Source: JBBDMC01 sp963775235 (GTDB lineage: Bacteria > Pseudomonadota > Alphaproteobacteria > Rhizobiales > Kaistiaceae). Taken from it: DNA of 64,000 nucleotides. Positions 18,271 to 27,678 of the stretch are shown one piece after another; position 1 is the first letter of the stretch, and each line of letters opens with the position of its first letter. The notes under the pieces were generated by a model, which saw nothing but the letters and a program-made list of their open reading frames with translations, was not told the origin of the DNA and made no database searches. The stretch lies in contig CAVZHY010000006.1 of the NCBI GenBank assembly GCA_963775235.1, forward strand, positions 310,001 to 374,000, in the 5' to 3' direction. A program made the position numbers and the translations under genes.

Positions 18271-19040
18271 GCTTGCAACCCAAACGATCGGCCAACGCGC
18301 CGCGCCGTCCGGTCCTGCGGCTCGCCAAGGTCGAGCGGCACTATGGCGACGCCAACGGACGGATCACGGTGCTCGATGGCGCCGATCTCGCGATCTATCC
18401 GGGGGAGATGGTGGCGTTGGTAGCGCCGTCAGGTGCCGGCAAATCGACGCTGTTGCAGATCGCCGGCCTGCTCGAGCATCCGGACTCGGGCGATGTGGTT
18501 GTCGCTGGACGCGCGTGCGCCGGGCTCGCGGATGCCGAGCGAACGGCAATCCGCCGGCTCCAGATCGGGTTCGTCTATCAGTTCCACCACTTGTTGCCGG
18601 AATTCACGGCGCTGGAAAACGTGATGATGCCGCAGCTCATCCGCGGCATGAATCGCGGCGAGGCGAAGCGGCGGTCGGTGCAGCTTCTCGCCTACATGCG
18701 CGTCAAGGAACGGGCGAGCCATCGGCCGCCGGAGCTCTCCGGCGGTGAGCAGCAACGGGTGGCGATCGCGCGGGCGGTCGCCAACGCGCCGCGCCTTTTG
18801 CTCGCCGACGAGCCAACCGGCAACCTCGATCCCCACACCGCCGGCTTCGTCTTCGACGGCCTGATCAGGCTGGTGCGGGCGTCGAAGCTGGCGGCGCTGA
18901 TTGCGACGCATAATCACGACCTGGCGGCCAGGATGGACCGGCGGATCACCCTCCGCGAGGGCAAGGTGATCGAGCTGGACTGGCCAAGATCGGCGACGCG
19001 GAAGAGCGTCGTCAGCGACCGGGACGAGGCCACCGGCTAG
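18267..19040 (+). CDS. lolD: Lipoprotein-releasing ABC transporter ATP-binding protein
   Basis: ATPase of the lipoprotein release system (257 residues). Walker A is APSGAGKSTLLQ (about residues 54-65), the Q-loop region is FVYQFHHLLPEF, the signature is LSGGEQQRVAIARA, and Walker B is RLLLADEPTGNLD. The H-loop follows in IATHNHDL. The ATG at 18267 overlaps the permease stop (ATGA), so the two are translationally coupled. There is a short basic N-terminal extension before the core. Confidence 0.94.
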   Translation: MSLQPKRSANAPRRPVLRLAKVERHYGDANGRITVLDGADLAIYPGEMVALVAPSGAGKSTLLQIAGLLEHPDSGDVVVAGRACAGLADAERTAIRRLQIGFVYQFHHLLPEFTALENVMMPQLIRGMNRGEAKRRSVQLLAYMRVKERASHRPPELSGGEQQRVAIARAVANAPRLLLADEPTGNLDPHTAGFVFDGLIRLVRASKLAALIATHNHDLAARMDRRITLREGKVIELDWPRSATRKSVVSDRDEATG

Positions 19041-19141
19041 CGCCGAAAAGCGAGGATTCCCTTGGGTTCAGGGCGGATTGACAGGAGAACAAACAGAGAA
19101 CATAATCCGGCGGACAGCTACCGGAAAAGGGGATTTTGTTC

Positions 19142-19240
19142 ATGCGTTACCTGGTCCGCGACGCGGCCGCGCTCGTCGCCATCGGTGCCTTCATTGCCAT
19201 GATTGCCCTGTTGTCGGAAGGGTTGCGGGCCCTGGTGTGA
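19142..19240 (+). CDS. Predicted 32-residue membrane protein
   Basis: A short frame beginning ATG at 19142 encodes a peptide starting MRYLVRDAAALVAIGAF. It has a basic start, a single hydrophobic helix of about 18 residues, and an end near LSEGLRALV. An AAGGGG sequence lies about a dozen bases upstream. It fills the lolD-dnaE gap, where Rhizobiales often have a small hypothetical membrane ORF starting M.. L.RD.AAL. I cannot assign a function. It may be non-coding, though the charge and hydrophobicity pattern is typical of real small membrane proteins. Confidence 0.45.
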   Translation: MRYLVRDAAALVAIGAFIAMIALLSEGLRALV

Positions 19241-19346
19241 GGCCTGTTGCGGTCGCAGCGGCGCCTGCTGTGGATGGCTGCCCGGATATGTGGACACCGG
19301 GGGCGCCCATCGCCGACACTTGCCGCGTCAGGGAGAGAGCGGAATC

Positions 19347-22300
19347 GTGAGTCGCACCACCCGTCCGGCCGGGTTTGTCCATCTGAGAGTCCATTCGGCC
19401 TATTCGCTGCTGGAGGGCGCGCTGCCGGTCAAGCGGCTCGCCGCACTCGCCGCCGCCGACCAGATGCCGGCGCTCGGCATCGCCGACACCGGCAATCTTT
19501 TCGGCGCGCTCGAGTTCGCTACCACGATTGCGGAGAAGGGCATCCAGCCGATCATCGGCTGCCAGGTGGCCCTCGATTGCGGCGATGGACCGGAAGCGGC
19601 GGCGCCGGGGGCCGCACCGCGCAAGGACCTCGCCGACGTCGTGCTGATGGCGGCCAGCGAGGCGGGGTACTGGAACCTGGTTCGGCTGGTGTCCGAATTG
19701 TTCATGGAAGCGGAAGCGGCGACGCGGCCGCACGTCATGATCGCGCGCCTGGCCGAACTTGCCGGCGGGCTGATCGCGCTTACAGGCGGTCCGGGCGGGC
19801 CGATCGACCGGGCGATCGTGGCGGGGCAGGGCGAGCGCGCCGGCGAGCGCCTCGACCGGTTGAGCGGCATCTTCGGCGACCGGCTCTACGTCGAGCTCCA
19901 GCGCCACGGCCTTGCGGCCGAAAAGGCGGCGGAGCCGGTGCTCATCGATCTTGCCTACAGGCGCGGCCTGCCGCTGGTGGCGACAAACGAGGCCTTCTTC
20001 GCCACCCGCGAAGACTACGAGGCCCACGACGCGCTGATCGCGCTGGCCGAAGGTTCGGTAATCGCCGACGACAACCGCAGGCGGCTTTCGCCCGAACACT
20101 ATTTCAAGTCGCGCAACGAGATGGCCGCACTGTTCGCGGGCGTCCCTGAGGCGCCCGAGAACACGCTCGAGGTCGCCATGCGCTGCGCGTGGTGGCCGCG
20201 CGTCTGCAAGCCGATCCTGCCGCGCTTCGCGGAGAACAACGACGGCGACGCCGAAGCGGTTGAGGCCGAGATGCTGGCCGAGGCGGCGCGGGCCGGCCTG
20301 AAACAGCGGCTTACGGTGCACGGGCTCGCGCCGGGTCTCAGCGAGGAAGATTACAACAAGCGCCTGGAATACGAGCTTGGCGTCATCCGGGACATGAAAT
20401 ATCCCGGCTATTTCCTGATCGTCGCCGACTTCATCCAGTGGGCCAAGCGGCAGGGCATCCCTGTCGGGCCGGGCCGCGGCTCCGGCGCGGGCTCGGTGGT
20501 TGCATGGTCGCTCACCATCACCGACCTCGATCCGCTGCGCTTCAACCTGATCTTCGAGCGCTTCCTCAATCCCGAACGCGTGTCGATGCCGGACTTCGAC
20601 GTCGACTTCTGCCAGAACCGGCGTGACGAGGTCATCCGCTACGTCGAGCAGAAGTACGGCGCCGACCACGTCGCCCAGATCATCACCTTCGGGACCTTGC
20701 AGGCGCGCGCGGTGCTGCGCGATGTCGGCCGGGTGCTGCAGATGCCTTACGGGCAAGTCGATCGCCTCGCCAAGATGGTGCCGCAGAACCCCGCCAACCC
20801 GGTGAAGCTCGAACGCGCAATCGCCGACGATCCCCGCTTCGCCACGGAACGTGAGGCCGACGCCACGGTCGACCGCTTGCTGATCATCGCCCAGAAACTC
20901 GAGGGCCTCTATCGCCACGCATCGACCCATGCGGCGGGCATCGTCATCGGCAACCGTCCGCTCATCGAGCTGGTGCCGCTTTACCGCGATCCGCGTTCGG
21001 GCATGCGGGTCAGCCAGTTCAACATGAAGTGGGTGGAGCAGGCGGGCCTGGTGAAGTTCGACTTCCTCGGCCTGAGGACGCTGACGGTGCTCGACAAGGC
21101 GGTGAAGCTCGTCCGCCAGCGCGGGATCGATGTCGATCTCTCCAGAATCCCGCTCGATGATTCAAAAAGTTATGAGCCGCTGGCGCGCGGCGAAACGGTT
21201 GGCGTGTTCCAACTGGAGTCGGGCGGCATGCGGCGCGCGGTCATCGACATGCGGCCCGACCGTTTCGACGACCTGATCGCCCTGGTGGCCCTCTATCGGC
21301 CGGGGCCGATGGCGAACATACCGACCTACTGCCTGCGCAAGCACGGACAGGAGCCGGTGGAATACCTGCACCCGCTGCTCGAACCGATCCTCAAGGATAC
21401 GTTCGGCATCATCACGTACCAGGAGCAGGTGCAGCAGATCGCGCGGGACATGGCGGGCTATACGCTCGCCGAGGCCGATCTGCTGCGTCGCGCGATGGGC
21501 AAGAAGATCAAGTCCGAGATGGACGCCCAGCGCGACCGCTTCCTGACGGGCGCCACCGACCGCGGCATCAACGGGAGCACGGCGAGTTCGATTTTCGACG
21601 CGTGCGCGAAGTTCGCCGAGTACGGCTTCAACAAGTCGCACTCGGCGCCGTATGCGCTGATCACCTATCAGACGGCCTACATGAAGGCCAACTTCCCCGT
21701 GGAGTTCATGGCCGCATCGCTGACGCTGGAGACCGGCAACACCGACAAGATCGCCGAGTTCCGTCGCGAGGCGCTGCGGCTCGGCATCCCGGTCGAGGCG
21801 CCATCGGTCAACCGGTCGGGCGTCGAGTTCGACGTAACGGAGGGGCGCATCCTCTATTCGCTGGCGGCGCTGAAGGGCGTCGGCGCGCAGGCGGTCGAGC
21901 ACCTTGTGGAGGTGCGCGGCGAAGCGCCTTTCCGCGACGTCGCCGACTTCGCCCGGCGCATCAATCCCCGGATCATGAACAAGCGCGTGCTTGAAAGCCT
22001 GGTCGCCGCCGGCGCGCTGGACGAACTTGGGCCCGACCGCGCGCGGCTGACGGCCGGTGTCGATCGCATCATGGCCATGGCCGCGCGCGTCCACGATACC
22101 GTCACGGTCGGGCAGGCAGATATGTTCGGCGCCATCGAAGAGCGCCAGCCGCTGTTGCTGCCGGTGGTGGAACCGTGGCTGGCGGCGGAAAAGCTCACAC
22201 GCGAGTACGCGGCGGTCGGCTTCTACCTTTCGGCCCATCCACTCGACGAGTATGGCGCCGTGCTGCAGAAGATGCGGGTGCAAAGCTGGGCCGAATTTTC

Positions 22301-22799
22301 CGAATCGGTTCGCAACGGCGGCACGGCCGGGCGGCTTGCCGGCACGGTGACCGGCCGGCAGGAGCGGCGCATCCGCTCCGGCAACCGCATGGGGATCGTG
22401 CAGCTCTCCGACCCCACCGGCTCATACGAGGCGGTGCTCTTTTCCGAGGGACTATCGGAGTATCGCGAACTCCTGGAACCCGGCCGCTCGGTAGTGGTGC
22501 TGGTGGCCGCGGAGGAACGACCGGAAGGGATCAGCGTGCGGATCCAGTCGGTCGAGTCCCTCGATTCTGTGATGGCAGGATTGAAGCAAATCCGGGTGTT
22601 CGTGCGCGATGCCGGACCGCTTGCGAGCGTCGCCAAGCACCTCGGCGCGCGCGGCGAGGGCGAGGCGAGCCTCATCCTCTTGCTTGACGAAGGCCGCCGC
22701 GAGATCGAAATGCGCCTGCCCGGGCGCCATCCGGTGACGCCGCAGGTGGCCAGCGCGCTGAGGGCCGTCAAAGGGGTCGTGCAGGTCGACCTCGTGTGA
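19347..22799 (+). CDS. dnaE: DNA polymerase III subunit alpha
   Basis: Replicative polymerase of 1150 residues. The N-terminal PHP domain begins HLRVHSAYSLLEGALPVK (about residues 11-28). The palm shows GPGRGSGAGSVVAWSL near residue 375 and the catalytic aspartates in MPDFDVDFCQ near 414-423. Later come the HhH segment and an OB fold (GRLAGTVTGRQERR). The start is GTG at 19347 behind GGGAGAGAG. Upstream in-frame codons belong to the spacer. The length fits DnaE1, not the mutagenic DnaE2. Confidence 0.96.
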   Translation: MSRTTRPAGFVHLRVHSAYSLLEGALPVKRLAALAAADQMPALGIADTGNLFGALEFATTIAEKGIQPIIGCQVALDCGDGPEAAAPGAAPRKDLADVVLMAASEAGYWNLVRLVSELFMEAEAATRPHVMIARLAELAGGLIALTGGPGGPIDRAIVAGQGERAGERLDRLSGIFGDRLYVELQRHGLAAEKAAEPVLIDLAYRRGLPLVATNEAFFATREDYEAHDALIALAEGSVIADDNRRRLSPEHYFKSRNEMAALFAGVPEAPENTLEVAMRCAWWPRVCKPILPRFAENNDGDAEAVEAEMLAEAARAGLKQRLTVHGLAPGLSEEDYNKRLEYELGVIRDMKYPGYFLIVADFIQWAKRQGIPVGPGRGSGAGSVVAWSLTITDLDPLRFNLIFERFLNPERVSMPDFDVDFCQNRRDEVIRYVEQKYGADHVAQIITFGTLQARAVLRDVGRVLQMPYGQVDRLAKMVPQNPANPVKLERAIADDPRFATEREADATVDRLLIIAQKLEGLYRHASTHAAGIVIGNRPLIELVPLYRDPRSGMRVSQFNMKWVEQAGLVKFDFLGLRTLTVLDKAVKLVRQRGIDVDLSRIPLDDSKSYEPLARGETVGVFQLESGGMRRAVIDMRPDRFDDLIALVALYRPGPMANIPTYCLRKHGQEPVEYLHPLLEPILKDTFGIITYQEQVQQIARDMAGYTLAEADLLRRAMGKKIKSEMDAQRDRFLTGATDRGINGSTASSIFDACAKFAEYGFNKSHSAPYALITYQTAYMKANFPVEFMAASLTLETGNTDKIAEFRREALRLGIPVEAPSVNRSGVEFDVTEGRILYSLAALKGVGAQAVEHLVEVRGEAPFRDVADFARRINPRIMNKRVLESLVAAGALDELGPDRARLTAGVDRIMAMAARVHDTVTVGQADMFGAIEERQPLLLPVVEPWLAAEKLTREYAAVGFYLSAHPLDEYGAVLQKMRVQSWAEFSESVRNGGTAGRLAGTVTGRQERRIRSGNRMGIVQLSDPTGSYEAVLFSEGLSEYRELLEPGRSVVVLVAAEERPEGISVRIQSVESLDSVMAGLKQIRVFVRDAGPLASVAKHLGARGEGEASLILLLDEGRREIEMRLPGRHPVTPQVASALRAVKGVVQVDLV

Positions 22800-23186
22800 G
22801 CGGGCATGCGACGAGGGTCGTGCGTGTTTTCGGCCCTTCGTCAACGGAGTGCACAGCGCTTGCCTTTCCCCGGTGCGGCACACGGTGGTGCACCCAGACC
22901 CGGGGCCCAATCGACCCGTCACAATGAGCCCCGGTTCAGCAGCGCACCACTTCCGTGCTGCGCTGCGCCCGAGACACTTGGCTGCTCAAACGCCCCAGGT
23001 CAGGAGGTCGGCTGTTCGGCTTTGCGCAATTTCGAGTGGCATGCGCGGCCGACACTGGTCGGCCGATCCGAAGGCGCCTAATTTTCGCCAACTCATCGCG
23101 ATTGCGGAGAAGCGTGGCATCGCGCATCGTACGGCGCCGAGCCAGGGGCCGGCGGTGACCGCCCAAGAACCTCAGGAGACGTTCGC
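22800..23186. other. Intergenic spacer, dnaE to bacA-like gene
   Basis: 387 bases with no convincing gene. Short frames on both strands have no family resemblance. I looked for tRNA T-arm sequences and for intrinsic terminators and found none. A small inverted repeat, GGCCGAC/GTCGGCC, lies near 23046-23064. The downstream promoter of the transporter gene is presumably here, but I see no clear -35/-10 pair. Confidence 0.6.
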
Positions 23187-24467
23187 ATGTTCATCTCTTT
23201 CTTCCCGCGCCCCAGGCTGTTTTTCATCTCCGCCATGGTGTGGACGGCGATCGTCGTCGCTGTCTGGTACCTGTTCGGCGCCGACATGGCCGGTGCGTTC
23301 GGCGTTCCGATGTCGCCTGAGGGCGTGGAACCCGTAATCGGCGTGCAGGTCTTCTGGACCCCGGAATTTCTGCTCTTCTATGCGTATTTCGGCGTCGCGG
23401 TCGCCCTGTTCGCGGTCTTCTGGCATTTCTATGCCCCCCACCCCTGGGAAAACTGGTCGATCCTCGGCTCGGCGCTGATCATGTTCACGACCTACTTCCA
23501 GGTCCAGGTGAGCGTCGCGGTCAATGCATGGTACGGACCGTTCTACGACATGATCCAAGCGGCGCTGGGCAAGACCCGCGTCGTGACGACCGGAGAATTC
23601 GTCGGTCTGCTCCTGACCTTTGCCGGAATCGCCTTCGTTGCGGTGGTGGTTGGCGTTCTCACCCGCTTCTTCGTCAGCCACTACATCTTCCGCTGGCGCA
23701 CGGCGATGAACAACTTCTACATGGAGAACTGGCAGCGGCTGAGGACCATCGAGGGCGCTTCGCAGCGCGTCCAGGAAGACACGATGCGGTTTTCGTCGAC
23801 GCTGGAAATATTGGGCGTCAGCCTCGTTGATTCGGTCATGACGTTGTTTGCCTTCCTGCCGGTGCTCGTGCACCTTTCGCAAAACGTCGCCGGTCTGCCG
23901 CTGATCGGCCAGGTGCCCAATGCCCTGGTTTGGGTGGCGATCGTCTGGTCCCTGTTCGGGACGGGATTCCTGGCGCTGCTCGGCATACGCCTGCCGGGAC
24001 TGGAATTCCGGAACCAGCGGGTGGAGGCGGCGTACCGCAAGGAACTGGTCTACGGCGAGGACGACGCGGCCCGGGCGCAGCCGCCGACGGTGGCCGAACT
24101 GTTCAGCGATGTGCGCCGCAACTATTTCCGCATCTATTTCAACTACATGTATTTCAATGTCGGCCGCATCGTGTACCTGCAAACCGACACCATCATCCCG
24201 TACGTTGTGTTGATGCCATCGATCCTGGCCGCCACGATCACACTCGGCATCATGAACCAGATCCTCAACGCCTTCGACCAGGTGCGCGGCTCCTTCCAGT
24301 ACCTTGTCAATTCATGGACGACGATCATCGACCTGATCTCCATCCAGAAGCGGCTGAAGGCGTTCGAGTCGACGCTGTACCACCACCCGCTCAACCCGAT
24401 CGAGAAAGAGGTAGAATCCGCGGCGCAGGCGACGCTGCGGACCAGGGAGGTCGCTTCCGGCGGCTAG
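23187..24467 (+). CDS. BacA/SbmA family peptide transporter
   Basis: A 426-residue inner-membrane protein of the SbmA/BacA family, proton-driven importers of peptides and related antibiotics that lack an ATPase domain. The N-terminal helix region is LFFISAMVWTAIVVAVWYLF. Several further helices follow, with family-typical WRTAMNNFYMENWQRLRTIE and SFQYLVNSWTTIIDLISIQK near the C terminus. BacA is needed for persistence of several rhizobia and Brucella in host cells; whether this copy does that cannot be seen. No ATP-binding motif is present, which separates it from the BclA and ExsE groups. Confidence 0.9.
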   Translation: MFISFFPRPRLFFISAMVWTAIVVAVWYLFGADMAGAFGVPMSPEGVEPVIGVQVFWTPEFLLFYAYFGVAVALFAVFWHFYAPHPWENWSILGSALIMFTTYFQVQVSVAVNAWYGPFYDMIQAALGKTRVVTTGEFVGLLLTFAGIAFVAVVVGVLTRFFVSHYIFRWRTAMNNFYMENWQRLRTIEGASQRVQEDTMRFSSTLEILGVSLVDSVMTLFAFLPVLVHLSQNVAGLPLIGQVPNALVWVAIVWSLFGTGFLALLGIRLPGLEFRNQRVEAAYRKELVYGEDDAARAQPPTVAELFSDVRRNYFRIYFNYMYFNVGRIVYLQTDTIIPYVVLMPSILAATITLGIMNQILNAFDQVRGSFQYLVNSWTTIIDLISIQKRLKAFESTLYHHPLNPIEKEVESAAQATLRTREVASGG

Positions 24468-24567
24468 TTCGACTTTTTGCGAAGCCGATCTCCGGATTGG
24501 GCCTCAAGGGAGGTTGGCCATCGGGCGAACCCACGGTCGGGAACCCGGACAGGCCGGCTTTGGTGCC

Positions 24568-24596
24568 TTGCGTTCCGGCAGATGTCCCCATATAAG
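24568..24596 (+). promoter_or_regulatory. Candidate sigma-70 promoter of rpsB-tsf
   Basis: TTGCGT at 24568-24573 and TATAAG at 24591-24596 are separated by 17 bases, close to the housekeeping consensus and unusual in this GC-rich sequence. Transcription would begin near 24603 and leave a leader of about 120 bases before rpsB. That leader could carry S2 autoregulation, as in other bacteria, but I did not identify a specific fold. Confidence 0.5.
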
Positions 24597-24725
24597 CCCC
24601 GTCATCTCACACGCGGGGCCGGGCTCGCGGGCCAGATTGGCCTGCGATCCCACCGGTGCCCGAAAGGGCTTGTGGCTTGGCCACGTCCCCCGCGGCGGCA
24701 GAACCGGTGAAGGAGACAGGTAGTC

Positions 24726-25823
24726 ATGGCACTGCCCGATTTTACCATGCGCCAGCTGCTGGAGGCCGGCGTCCATTTCGGCCACCAGAAGCACCGCTGG
24801 AACCCGAAAATGACGCCGTATCTCTACGGCGTGCGCAATAACATCCACATCATCGACCTCGCCCAGACGGTTCCGATGCTTTATCGGGCGCTGCAGGTGG
24901 TGAGCGATACGGTCGCCGGCGGCGGCCGCATCCTTTTCGTCGGCACCAAACGCCAGGCGGCCGAGCCGCTGACGGCGGCGGCGAAGCGGTCGGCCCAGTA
25001 TTACGTCAACGCCCGCTGGCTCGGCGGCATGCTGACCAACTGGAAGACGATCTCGCGATCGATCCAGCGACTGCGCGAGCTGGAGCAACTGCTTGTCGGC
25101 GAAGCGCAGGGCCTGACCAAGAAAGAACGGCTGACGCTGACGCGCGAGCGGGACAAGCTGGAGAAGGCTCTCGGCGGCATCAAGGACATGGGCGGGGTCC
25201 CCGACCTCCTGTTCGTCATCGACACCAACAAGGAGGCGATCGCCATCCAGGAGGCCAACCGGCTCAACATCCCGGTCGCGGCGATCGTCGATTCCAATTG
25301 CGACCCTGACCACATCACATTCCCGATCCCCGGCAACGATGACGCCGGCCGGGCGATCACGCTCTACTGCGACCTGATCGCCAAGGCGGCAATCGACGGC
25401 ATCTCGCGCGGCCAGGGCGCGGCCGGCATCGACATCGGCGCGCAGGAAGAGGTGCAGGAACCGGCGATCCTCGAGGCGGCGCCTTCGGTCGCGGCCGACT
25501 CCGTCGGCGAGGAGGTCAGCATGGAGGCGGCCGAGGCGCTGGAGCCGCAGGCGCGGCGCGCTGGTGGCGCTGCATCGGTGGCGGAGCCGGTCGAGCCGCT
25601 GTTCGCCACACCGATGGGATCGGCCGACGACCTCAAGAAGATCACCGGTGTCGGCCCAGTGCTGGAAAAGAAGCTCAATGCGCTCGGCATCACCCGGTTC
25701 GACCAGATCGCCGAGCTCAGCGATGAAGACATCGCCAGGATCGACATGGCCCTCAACTTCAGGGGTCGCATCAGCCGCGACGACTGGATCGGCCAGGCGC
25801 GCAGCCTGACGGTCGGCGCCTGA
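24726..25823 (+). CDS. rpsB: 30S ribosomal protein S2, extended form
   Basis: S2 of the small ribosomal subunit. It opens MALPDFTMRQLLEAGVHFGH and shows MTPYLYGVRNNIHIIDLAQT and GGVPDLLFVIDTNKEAIAI. The S2 core ends near residue 235. It is followed by a linker of about 60 acidic and Ala/Pro-rich residues and a C-terminal helix-hairpin module (DDLKKITGVGP to DDWIGQARSL, about 25619-25811). The total of 365 residues is far longer than the roughly 240 of E. coli S2 but matches several Rhizobiales. The module is homologous to the one on NuoE at the start of this window. Confidence 0.96.
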   Translation: MALPDFTMRQLLEAGVHFGHQKHRWNPKMTPYLYGVRNNIHIIDLAQTVPMLYRALQVVSDTVAGGGRILFVGTKRQAAEPLTAAAKRSAQYYVNARWLGGMLTNWKTISRSIQRLRELEQLLVGEAQGLTKKERLTLTRERDKLEKALGGIKDMGGVPDLLFVIDTNKEAIAIQEANRLNIPVAAIVDSNCDPDHITFPIPGNDDAGRAITLYCDLIAKAAIDGISRGQGAAGIDIGAQEEVQEPAILEAAPSVAADSVGEEVSMEAAEALEPQARRAGGAASVAEPVEPLFATPMGSADDLKKITGVGPVLEKKLNALGITRFDQIAELSDEDIARIDMALNFRGRISRDDWIGQARSLTVGA

Positions 25824-25865
25824 GGGCGCCGCCGCGAGCCACACTTCACCGAAGGGATTAGGGCA

Positions 25866-26798
25866 ATGACCGTTTCCGCCGCCATGGTCAAGGAGCTGCG
25901 CGACAAGACCGGCGCCGGCATGATGGACTGCAAGTCGGCGCTGACGGAGACCTCCGGCGACATCGAGGCCGCGGTCGACTGGCTGCGGACGAAGGGTCTC
26001 GCCAAGGCGGCGAAAAAGGCCGGCCGCGTCGCCGCGGAGGGCCTCATTGCCATCGCCGGCGGCGGCACGCGCGCCGTCATGGTCGAGGTCAACTCGGAGA
26101 CCGACTTCGTCGCCCGCAATCTCGACTTCCAGACGCTGGTGCGCGGGGTCGCGGAGGCGGCGCTGGGCACCGACGGGTCGCTGGAGGCGGTGCTTGCCGC
26201 TCGGATGCCGGGCGGCGCCGGCGACGTCGACAGCGCGATCAAATCGGCGATCGCCACCATCGGCGAGAACATCACGCTCCGCCGCGTGGCGATGGTCTCC
26301 GTCGGCAGCGGCGTCGTCGGCACCTATGTCCACGGCGCGGTGGCGCCAGGGCTCGGCAAGATTGGCGTGCTGGTCGGCCTGGAATCGACCGGTGCCGCGG
26401 GCAAGCTGGAGCAGATCGGCAAGCAGGTGGCGATGCACATCGCCGCGGCGAGCCCGCTTGCCGTGCGCCAGGACGAGCTCGACCAGGCGGTGGTGGAGCG
26501 CGAGCGGGCTATCTACGCCGAACAGGCGCGGGAATCCGGCAAGCCGGAAGGCGTCATCGACAAGATGGTCGAGGGTCGGCTGCGCAAGTTCTACGAGGAG
26601 GCGGTGCTGTTGGCGCAGGCCTTTGTCGTCGACACCGAGAAGACGGTGGAGAAGGCGGTGCAGGCAGCGGCGACCGAGGCCGGGGCTGATATCAGTGTGA
26701 CCGCGTTCGCGTGCTTCCGGCTGGGCGAGGGCATCGAGAAGCCGGAGACGGACTTCGCAGCCGAGGTAGCGGCCGCGGCGGGCACCGACCAAAAGTGA
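25866..26798 (+). CDS. tsf: Elongation factor Ts
   Basis: Nucleotide exchange factor for EF-Tu (310 residues). The N-terminal module reads MVKELRDKTGAGMMDCKSAL, and the TDFV contact motif is in NSETDFVARNLDF. The two coiled subdomains follow at normal length. The ATG at 25866 has an internal in-frame ATG at MVKEL, but the upstream one has the better spacing to GGGATTAGGG. It lies 42 bases after rpsB, in the standard rpsB-tsf operon. Confidence 0.95.
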   Translation: MTVSAAMVKELRDKTGAGMMDCKSALTETSGDIEAAVDWLRTKGLAKAAKKAGRVAAEGLIAIAGGGTRAVMVEVNSETDFVARNLDFQTLVRGVAEAALGTDGSLEAVLAARMPGGAGDVDSAIKSAIATIGENITLRRVAMVSVGSGVVGTYVHGAVAPGLGKIGVLVGLESTGAAGKLEQIGKQVAMHIAAASPLAVRQDELDQAVVERERAIYAEQARESGKPEGVIDKMVEGRLRKFYEEAVLLAQAFVVDTEKTVEKAVQAAATEAGADISVTAFACFRLGEGIEKPETDFAAEVAAAAGTDQK

Positions 26799-26852
26799 CA
26801 GGCCGGAGGTCATCGTGTATCCGGATGGCCGATTTCCACTGATCGAGTTGGG

Positions 26853-27578
26853 ATGATGGAGCCGACGCGCCGCTTCCAGAGGGTGGTCCTCAAGCTTTCC
26901 GGCGAGGCGCTCCTCGGCGATCAGGCGTTCGGCATCGACACCAAGATGGTCGAGCGGATCGCCGGCGAGATCGGCGAGGCGGTCGCGCTCGGCGTCAAGG
27001 TCGCGGTGGTTCCGGGCGGCGGCAACATCTTCCGCGGCATGGCGATCGCCCAGGCCGGCGGCAGCCGGGTCGCCGGCGATCACATGGGCATGCTCGCGAC
27101 CGTGATGAACGCGATCGCGCTGCACGAGGGGCTGGAATCCAGAGGCATCGAAGCGCGGGTGTTCTCGGCGGTGCCGATGCCGACGATCTGCGAGACGTTC
27201 ACCTACCAGCGCGCCGAGCAGGCATTCGAGCAGGGGCGTGTGCTGCTGCTCGCCGGGGGCACGGGAAACCCGTTCTTCACCACCGATTCCGGGGCGGCGC
27301 TCCGGGCCGCCGAGCTCGGCTGCGACGCACTGTTCAAGGGCACCCAGGTCGATGGCGTCTACTCCGCCGATCCCAAGCGCGACAAAAACGCCCGGCGTTT
27401 CGAGCGGTTAAGCCACGCGGACGTGCTGGCCAAGGGTCTCCAGGTGATGGATGCCGCCGCAGTCGCGCTTGCCCGCGATAACCGTATTCCGGTAATCGTC
27501 TTTTCGATCCTGCAAGCTGGCGCTTTCGTTGATATTCTGAAGGGGCAGGGCCGGGCAACGGTAGTCGCCGACGCCTGA
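26853..27578 (+). CDS. pyrH: UMP kinase
   Basis: Amino-acid-kinase fold enzyme (241 residues) that phosphorylates UMP to UDP. The phosphate loop is VLKLSGEALLGD, the glycine-rich region VVPGGGNIFRG, and the UMP-binding part FTTDSGAALRAAELGCDALF. The ending VDILKGQGRATVV is typical. It starts MMEPTRRFQRVVLKLSGEAL; the two adjacent ATG codons leave the exact start open by three bases. It is co-directional with frr 100 bases downstream. Confidence 0.95.
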   Translation: MMEPTRRFQRVVLKLSGEALLGDQAFGIDTKMVERIAGEIGEAVALGVKVAVVPGGGNIFRGMAIAQAGGSRVAGDHMGMLATVMNAIALHEGLESRGIEARVFSAVPMPTICETFTYQRAEQAFEQGRVLLLAGGTGNPFFTTDSGAALRAAELGCDALFKGTQVDGVYSADPKRDKNARRFERLSHADVLAKGLQVMDAAAVALARDNRIPVIVFSILQAGAFVDILKGQGRATVVADA

Positions 27579-27678
27579 TCGGCGCAGGCATTTCGCAGGA
27601 TGGCGATTCCGGTGCCCGCGACGCGGCGGCGCCAGACTCACTTCGGCCGCGATCGCGGAGCAACTATTAGAGGAGCCG

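Noticed and set aside
22800..23186. A hidden tRNA or terminator after dnaE
   Set aside because: No T-arm consensus, CCA-ready acceptor pairing or GC hairpin with a U-tract was found.
24504..27125. A minus-strand open frame of 873 codons opposite rpsB, tsf and pyrH
   Set aside because: It is the mirror of highly biased codons in three essential genes and shows no family resemblance. Similar long antisense frames lie opposite dnaE, trpE and bamA.
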